Of a DNA stretch of 64,000 bases, positions 59,511 to 64,000 are shown in pieces. Numbering within the stretch: position 1 is the stretch's first letter; each line of letters begins with the position of its first letter. The DNA lies in NCBI GenBank assembly GCA_020161615.1, contig JAIUPD010000003.1:372001-436000 (forward strand), in the 5' to 3' direction. This stretch comes from Pseudomonadota bacterium. Its GTDB lineage: Bacteria; Pseudomonadota; Alphaproteobacteria; Rhodobacterales; Rhodobacteraceae. Made by a program: the position numbers and the translations under genes. The notes beneath the pieces are model-generated. The model did no database searches, was not told where the DNA came from, and saw only the letters and a program-made list of their open reading frames with translations.

Positions 59511-60671
59511 ATGACCCCGCACGAGATCGAACACGCCGCCGCCGAGCCGCAACCCGCCAACCGCCTGTCGCTGGTCGATCGCTACCGGCTGCAGACCTGG
59601 TTCCTGGGGATCATCGCCTTTTCCATGATCCTGTTCCTGCTGGTTCAGGCCCGGTTCATCCTGATCTCGCTGGTCATCGCCATCATCCTCTTTTCGCTCA
59701 CGGCGGATGCGATCACCGCCTTCTCGCGGCTCAGGATCGGGTCGTGGAAGATCACCAACTGGCTGGCCTCGGTCGGGGCCTTCGCCATGATCGCGGTGCT
59801 GCTGCTCACGCTGACGGGGATCATCATCAGCCAGGTCAACACGGTGGTGACCACGACGTTGGGCTATACCGACCAGGCGATTGCCGCCATGGCCCGGCTT
59901 GCCGCCTGGATCTCGCCCGAGGCCGAGCAGATGGTCGAAACCTCGATCCGCTCGATCCAGGTTTCGACCTATATCAGCACGCTGGCCGGCCAGGCCTCGA
60001 ACCTCCTGTCGGCGACGACGCTGGTGATCCTCTTCGTTGGCTTCCTCTTCGCCGAGCGGCTGTGGTTCAACACCAAGCTCGAGAACCTGCTGCACGACAA
60101 GGCCCAGGCGAAGCGCGTGGGGCGGATCATCCATTCCATCGTCCGGCGGGTGAACCATTACCTGCTGGTGAAGACCGGCGTCTCGGTGGCCACCGCCCTC
60201 GCCGTCTATCTGCTGATGGAGGGCTTCCGGCTCGATTTCGCCGGGCCCATGGCGATCCTGACCTTCGTTCTGAACTACATCCCCTCGGTCGGCTCGATCA
60301 TCGCCACGATCCTGCTGGGTCTGGTGGCGCTGATCCAGGTGACGGAACCGGCGACGGCGCTTCTGGTCTTCGTGCTGGCGGGGATGGTACAATTCGTGCT
60401 GGGCTCGGTCATCGACCCGATGCTGATGGGCCGCGCGCTCAGGGTATCCTCCTTCGGCATCATCATCTCGCTGGCCTTCTGGGGCGCGCTCTGGGGCATC
60501 GCCGGCATGTTCCTGGCGGTGCCGATCATGGTCGCCACGATGATCGTCTGCTCGCATATCCCGGCGGCAAGGCCGGTGGCCGTGCTGCTCTCGCGCGAAG
60601 GCCTGCCGGAGATCGAGGAAGCGGGGACCGTCCCGGACGAGGGCGAACGGGTCCGAGCGGCGGCGGAATAG
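59511..60671 (+). CDS. AI-2E family permease (PerM-like)
   Basis: A 386-residue protein with about eight hydrophobic helices. Typical tail FVLNYIPSVGSIIATILLGL and QFVLGSVIDPMLMGRALRVS. Transport function in this family is varied (ions, signals). Single gene with hairpin-poor flanks. Confidence 0.88.
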   Translation: MTPHEIEHAAAEPQPANRLSLVDRYRLQTWFLGIIAFSMILFLLVQARFILISLVIAIILFSLTADAITAFSRLRIGSWKITNWLASVGAFAMIAVLLLTLTGIIISQVNTVVTTTLGYTDQAIAAMARLAAWISPEAEQMVETSIRSIQVSTYISTLAGQASNLLSATTLVILFVGFLFAERLWFNTKLENLLHDKAQAKRVGRIIHSIVRRVNHYLLVKTGVSVATALAVYLLMEGFRLDFAGPMAILTFVLNYIPSVGSIIATILLGLVALIQVTEPATALLVFVLAGMVQFVLGSVIDPMLMGRALRVSSFGIIISLAFWGALWGIAGMFLAVPIMVATMIVCSHIPAARPVAVLLSREGLPEIEEAGTVPDEGERVRAAAE

Positions 60672-60722
60672 CACGCCTCCTACGTTAACCCTTCTCTCAC
60701 CAATTTCCGCGTTGATCGGGGC

Positions 60723-61358
60723 ATGTCCTCGTATCTCCGCCCCCGCGTTCCCGGTGCCACGATCTTCTTCACCGTCCGTCTGAACGCGGGCGGTAGCACG
60801 CTGCTCACCGACGAAATCGACGGCCTGCGCCAGGCGGTCGCCGTGACCCAACGTGAACGCCCCTTCACCATCGACGCTTTCGTGGTGCTGCCCGACCATC
60901 TGCATTGCGTCTGGACCCTGCCCGAGGGGGATTGCGAGTATTCGGAGCGGTGGGGCGCGATCAAGACGCGCTTCACACGATCCCTGCGCGACGCCTGTAG
61001 GGTGGGATTTCATCCCACCCTGGCGAAGGCCGCGGGCAAGCCGGTGGGGTGGAACCCCACCCTACGCCGGTCGGTCCCGAAAGTGGCGAAGGGCGACAGC
61101 GGGATCTGGCAACGCCGCTTCTGGGAACACCACATCCGCGATGACGAGGAATATCGGGCGCTGGTCGAGTATTGCTGGCTGAACCCGGTGAAACACGGCC
61201 TTGCCGCGCATCCGCTGGCCTGGCCCTATTCCTCGGCCCATCGGGACCAACGCCGGTTCGGGTGGGAGGAGGGTGGGATGAAATCCCACCCTACAGGGCG
61301 CGCGGGCCAGACCTACTGCGGATCGCCGGCGAAACCCGCCGACCCCCACTCGACCTGA
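60723..61358 (+). CDS. REP-associated tyrosine transposase (RAYT, Y1 type) carrying REP sequences
   Basis: A 211-residue HUH-type protein. H59-x-H61 in LPDHLHCVW and a catalytic Tyr at 144 or 150 in DEEYRALVEYCWLNP, then KHGLAAHPLAWPYSS. Three REP-like palindromes lie inside the reading frame; they encode the repeated VGFHPTL and VGWNPTL at 94-114 and KSHPTG near the end. RAYTs mobilise or process REP elements at low frequency. Confidence 0.88.
   Translation: MSSYLRPRVPGATIFFTVRLNAGGSTLLTDEIDGLRQAVAVTQRERPFTIDAFVVLPDHLHCVWTLPEGDCEYSERWGAIKTRFTRSLRDACRVGFHPTLAKAAGKPVGWNPTLRRSVPKVAKGDSGIWQRRFWEHHIRDDEEYRALVEYCWLNPVKHGLAAHPLAWPYSSAHRDQRRFGWEEGGMKSHPTGRAGQTYCGSPAKPADPHST
60999..61021 (+). repeat. 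REP-like palindrome 1 inside the RAYT gene
   Basis: AGGGTGGGAT, loop TTC, ATCCCACCCT: a perfect 10-bp stem preceded by CCTGT. In frame within the RAYT coding sequence. Confidence 0.85.
61043..61061 (+). repeat. REP-like palindrome 2 inside the RAYT gene
   Basis: GGTGGGGT, loop GGA, ACCCCACC: an 8-bp stem, a diverged relative of the first, followed by CTAC. Confidence 0.75.
61269..61291 (-). repeat. REP-like palindrome 3, inverted copy, near the RAYT 3' end
   Basis: AGGGTGGGAT, loop GAA, ATCCCACCCT, then ACAGG: the reverse complement of palindrome 1 including its CCTGT flank, so the two form an inverted pair. Confidence 0.85.
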
Positions 61359-61368
61359 CCACGATCTC

Positions 61369-63168
61369 TCAGCTATCCATCTTCAACGCCGAGATAAACG
61401 CCGCCTGCGGGATCTCGACCTTGCCGAACTGGCGCATCTTCTTCTTGCCGGCCTTCTGCTTGTCCAAGAGCTTGCGCTTGCGGGTCGCATCGCCGCCGTA
61501 GCACTTGGCGGTCACGTCCTTGCGCAGGGCCGAGAGCGTCTCGCGGGCGATGACCTTGCCGCCGATCGCCGCCTGGATCGGGATCATGAACATGTGCCGC
61601 GGGATCAGCTCTTTCAGCTTTTCGCACATCGCCCGACCGCGCATCTCGGCCCGGTCGCGGTGCACCATCATGCTGAGCGCGTCCACGGGTTCCGCGTTCA
61701 CCAGAATCGTCATCTTCACGAGGTTGTCCTCGCGGTAGCCGGTGATCTGGTAATCGAAGGACGCGTACCCCTTCGTCACCGATTTCAGGCGATCATAGAA
61801 GTCGAACACCACCTCGTTCAGCGGCAGGTCGTATTCCACCATCGCCCGGTTGCCGGCATAGGTCAGGTTCAGCTGGATCCCCCGCCGGTCCTGGCACAGC
61901 TTCAGCACATCGCCCAGGTATTCGTCCGGGACCATGATCGTCGCCTTGATGCGCGGCTCTTCCAGATGGTCCACCAGCGTCAAGTCGGGCATGTCGGCCG
62001 GGTTGTGCAGCTCGGTCATCGTGCCGTCGCGCAGATAGATCTTGTAGACCACCGAGGGCGCGGTGGTGATCAGGTCGAGATCGTATTCGCGCTCCAAGCG
62101 GTCGCGGACCACTTCGAGGTGCAAAAGGCCCAGAAAGCCGCAGCGGAAACCGAAGCCCAGCGCCGCCGATGTCTCCATCTCGTAGGAGAAACTCGCGTCG
62201 TTCAGCGCCAGCTTCTCGATCGCGTCGCGCAGGGCCTCGAAATCCGCGGCATCGACCGGGAAGAGGCCGCAGAACACCACCGGCTGCGCCGGTTTGAAGC
62301 CGGGCAGCGGCTTGTCGGTGCCCTTCTTCTCATGGGTGATCGTGTCGCCCACGCGGGTGTCGCGCACCTGCTTGATCGAGGCGGTCAGCACGCCGATCTC
62401 GCCCGGCCCCAACTCGGCGATATCGACCATCTTCGGCTTCAGCACGGCCAGCTTGTCGATGCCGTAAACCGCGCCGGTCTGCATCATCTTGATCGTGTCG
62501 CCCTTCTTGATCACGCCATCCATGACGCGGATCATGACGACGACGCCCAGATAGGGGTCGTACCAGCTGTCGACCAGCATCGCCTTCAGGGGCGCGTTGC
62601 GGTCGCCCTTGGGCGCGGGCAGGCGGGTGACGATGGCTTCCAGCACCTCGGGGATGCCGAGGCCGGATTTGGCCGAGATCAGCACCGCGTCCTGCGCGTC
62701 GAGGCCGATCACATCCTCGATCTGCTCCTTCACCCGCTCGGGCTCGGCCGCCGGAAGGTCGATCTTGTTCAGCACCGGCACGATCTCGTGGCCCGCGTCG
62801 ATGGCCTGATAGACGTTGGCCAGCGTCTGCGCCTCAACCCCCTGCGAGGCATCGACCACCAGCAGCGAGCCCTCGACCGCGCGCATCGAGCGCGACACTT
62901 CATAGGCGAAGTCGACATGGCCGGGCGTGTCGATCAGGTTCAGCACATAGGTCTTGCCGTCCTTGGCCGGGTAATCGATGCGGACGGTGTTGGCCTTGAT
63001 GGTAATGCCGCGCTCACGCTCGATATCCATCGAGTCGAGGATCTGCTCCTTCATGTCGCGTTGCGCCACGGTGCCGGTCAGCTGGATCAGCCGGTCGGCC
63101 AGCGTGGATTTGCCGTGGTCGATATGCGCCACGATGGAGAAGTTGCGGATACGGTCGAGCTCGGTCAT
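61369..63168 (-). CDS. lepA: Elongation factor 4 (LepA)
   Basis: A 599-residue GTPase. G motifs [17 protein letters not shown] and NKIDLP, the EF4 core domains, and the C-terminal basic domain ending [18 protein letters not shown]. Back-translocates or aids ribosomes under stress. Convergent with the RAYT gene. Confidence 0.97.
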   Translation of the reverse strand: MTELDRIRNFSIVAHIDHGKSTLADRLIQLTGTVAQRDMKEQILDSMDIERERGITIKANTVRIDYPAKDGKTYVLNLIDTPGHVDFAYEVSRSMRAVEGSLLVVDASQGVEAQTLANVYQAIDAGHEIVPVLNKIDLPAAEPERVKEQIEDVIGLDAQDAVLISAKSGLGIPEVLEAIVTRLPAPKGDRNAPLKAMLVDSWYDPYLGVVVMIRVMDGVIKKGDTIKMMQTGAVYGIDKLAVLKPKMVDIAELGPGEIGVLTASIKQVRDTRVGDTITHEKKGTDKPLPGFKPAQPVVFCGLFPVDAADFEALRDAIEKLALNDASFSYEMETSAALGFGFRCGFLGLLHLEVVRDRLEREYDLDLITTAPSVVYKIYLRDGTMTELHNPADMPDLTLVDHLEEPRIKATIMVPDEYLGDVLKLCQDRRGIQLNLTYAGNRAMVEYDLPLNEVVFDFYDRLKSVTKGYASFDYQITGYREDNLVKMTILVNAEPVDALSMMVHRDRAEMRGRAMCEKLKELIPRHMFMIPIQAAIGGKVIARETLSALRKDVTAKCYGGDATRKRKLLDKQKAGKKKMRQFGKVEIPQAAFISALKMDS

Positions 63169-63278
63169 CGGCGGCCTCGGCTGGGTTCCCGGTCAGATAG
63201 CGGAACGCCGGGGTGAAGGAAAGGGGCCGGTTGACGGTCCGGGACTCGGGGCTAGCTGTCCGGCAGGAGGATACGGGC

Positions 63279-63428
63279 ATGACCATGGGCGCGGGCATCG
63301 CCGTCGGCATCGGGATCGGCACCGCCATCGGCGTGGCGATGGACAACATCGGCGTGGGCATCGCGCTGGGCGTGGGCATCGGCGTGGCGCTGGGGATCGC
63401 CTTCGACGCGGCCCGCAAGGACCGCTAG
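63279..63428 (+). CDS. Small glycine/isoleucine-rich membrane-like protein (49 aa)
   Basis: ATG at 63279 with GGAGG 8 bases upstream. Almost wholly G-I-G-x-A-x-G repeats (GAGIAVGIGIGTAIGVAM...), glycine-zipper-like, ending in ARKDR. May insert in membranes or form oligomers. No homolog named. Confidence 0.6.
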   Translation: MTMGAGIAVGIGIGTAIGVAMDNIGVGIALGVGIGVALGIAFDAARKDR

Positions 63429-63432
63429 CCGG

Positions 63433-64000
63433 TCACAGCCCCTCGGCAATGGTCGCGTGGTAGAGCCGGGCATAAGCCGTCTGCTCCGGCGTATCCGAGG
63501 ACCGGTATTCGGCGCCCGCCAGCCACTCCGGGTTCACCTCCAGCCCCCATCCGGGCGCCTCCGGCACCGTCAGCGCCCCGCCGGAGACGCGGAACGGATC
63601 GCCCAGGAAGAGGTCGCGCTGCCAGGGGTAGTAATCGTCGCCCTCGATGGAGAATTCCAGATATTTCCCGGCATTGGGCAGGGCCCGGAGCAGGTGCATC
63701 GTGGCCATGGTCACCAGCCCCAGGTTCGCGGCATGGGGCGTGACCGCCAGCCCCTCGGCCGCGGCCAGGCACGCGACATGCAGCGTCTTGGCGAGTCCGC
63801 CCAGATAGAGAATGTCGGGCTGCACCACATCGACCGCCCGGTCGCGGATCATCCGGGCGAAGGTCGTGACCTCGACCTCCTGCTCGCCGCCCGCCACATC
63901 GATATCCAGTGCCTCGGCCACGGCGGCGGTCGCGTCAAGGTCCCACCAGGGCACCGGCTCCTCGTAATGCGAGACGCCATTATCCTCCAGCATCCGGCCC
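63433..64000 (-). CDS. Enolase-superfamily enzyme, C-terminal part (partial)
   Basis: The frame stays open to the window edge; about 189 residues seen. YEEPVPWWDLDATAAVAEAL, AGGEQEVEV (metal ligand Glu), DILYLGGLAK and TPHAANLG (His region) match mandelate racemase/muconate-lactonising enzymes of the enolase superfamily. The N-terminus is outside the window. Substrate unknown. Confidence 0.85.
   Translation of the reverse strand, partial: GRMLEDNGVSHYEEPVPWWDLDATAAVAEALDIDVAGGEQEVEVTTFARMIRDRAVDVVQPDILYLGGLAKTLHVACLAAAEGLAVTPHAANLGLVTMATMHLLRALPNAGKYLEFSIEGDDYYPWQRDLFLGDPFRVSGGALTVPEAPGWGLEVNPEWLAGAEYRSSDTPEQTAYARLYHATIAEGL

Noticed and set aside
59376-61013. Minus-strand frame of 545 codons opposite the AI-2E permease
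   Set aside because: Low-complexity Asp/Arg/Gly/His-rich shadow with no domain; the permease on the plus strand is clear.
61594-63216. Plus-strand frame of 540 codons opposite lepA
   Set aside because: His/Asp-rich antisense shadow of lepA.

Overview
The window is GC-rich DNA from an alphaproteobacterium, most likely a Paracoccus-like member of the Rhodobacteraceae. This rests on the chromosomal genes (a ccmABCDG run, a DUF1638 protein, a glutamine synthetase/amidotransferase/ABC transporter cluster, lepA), on codon use, and on a GC-rich intergenic hairpin plus tail near 55.9 kb of a type common in Rhodobacteraceae. The genus is inferred, not proven.

Positions 1 to about 39,733 are most of one prophage. 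Its left end lies outside the window. Its right end abuts the 3' end of a tRNA-Leu(CAA) gene (39,734-39,819, minus strand), with the integrase (38,633-39,664) and a probable excisionase beside it. From about 29.6 kb leftward, nearly all genes are on the minus strand in one tightly packed series with many 4-bp start/stop overlaps: Cro-like HTH, small early genes, RusA resolvase, HTH protein, adenine methyltransferase, HNH nuclease, DUF1376 replication protein, small unknowns, small and large terminase, portal, scaffold, major capsid, head-tail adaptor, tail collar protein, a P22 gp10-like protein, a GNAT acetyltransferase, two ejection-type proteins, and a giant protein of at least 2,389 residues that runs off the left edge. 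The order suggests a P22-like short-tailed virion. No lysis gene is visible.

The giant protein is the most striking item. It carries an intact-looking staphylococcal-nuclease domain at its N-terminus, a 2H phosphoesterase domain resembling Acb1-type anti-CBASS enzymes, an HExxH zincin-like domain and an LPD38-like C-terminal region, so it is a phage polyvalent protein. Control lies at 29.6-31.3 kb. A LexA/S24-type repressor, a lipoprotein and a membrane protein sit between two clusters of the palindrome TGCA-N4-TGCA, which look like the prophage operators. A terminator ends the repressor operon. A rightward operon (31.3-39.7 kb) then encodes small proteins, a coiled-coil protein, a RecE-like nuclease, a RecA-like ATPase, a Gp37/Gp68 three-cysteine protein, excisionase and integrase.

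From 39.8 kb the DNA is ordinary chromosome: a YqaA/DedA-like membrane protein with dsbB; a GNAT; a hemerythrin-like protein divergent from a LysR regulator; aspS with a DUF1993 gene; an ExeA-like ATPase divergent from an exopolysaccharide sugar transferase; a rhomboid protease; an amino-acid ABC transporter operon with two glutamine-synthetase-like ligases and an amidotransferase; the cytochrome c maturation cluster ccmABCDG; DUF1638; an AI-2E family permease; a RAYT transposase carrying REP palindromes inside its own coding sequence; lepA; a small glycine-rich protein; and the C-terminal part of an enolase-superfamily enzyme cut by the right edge.
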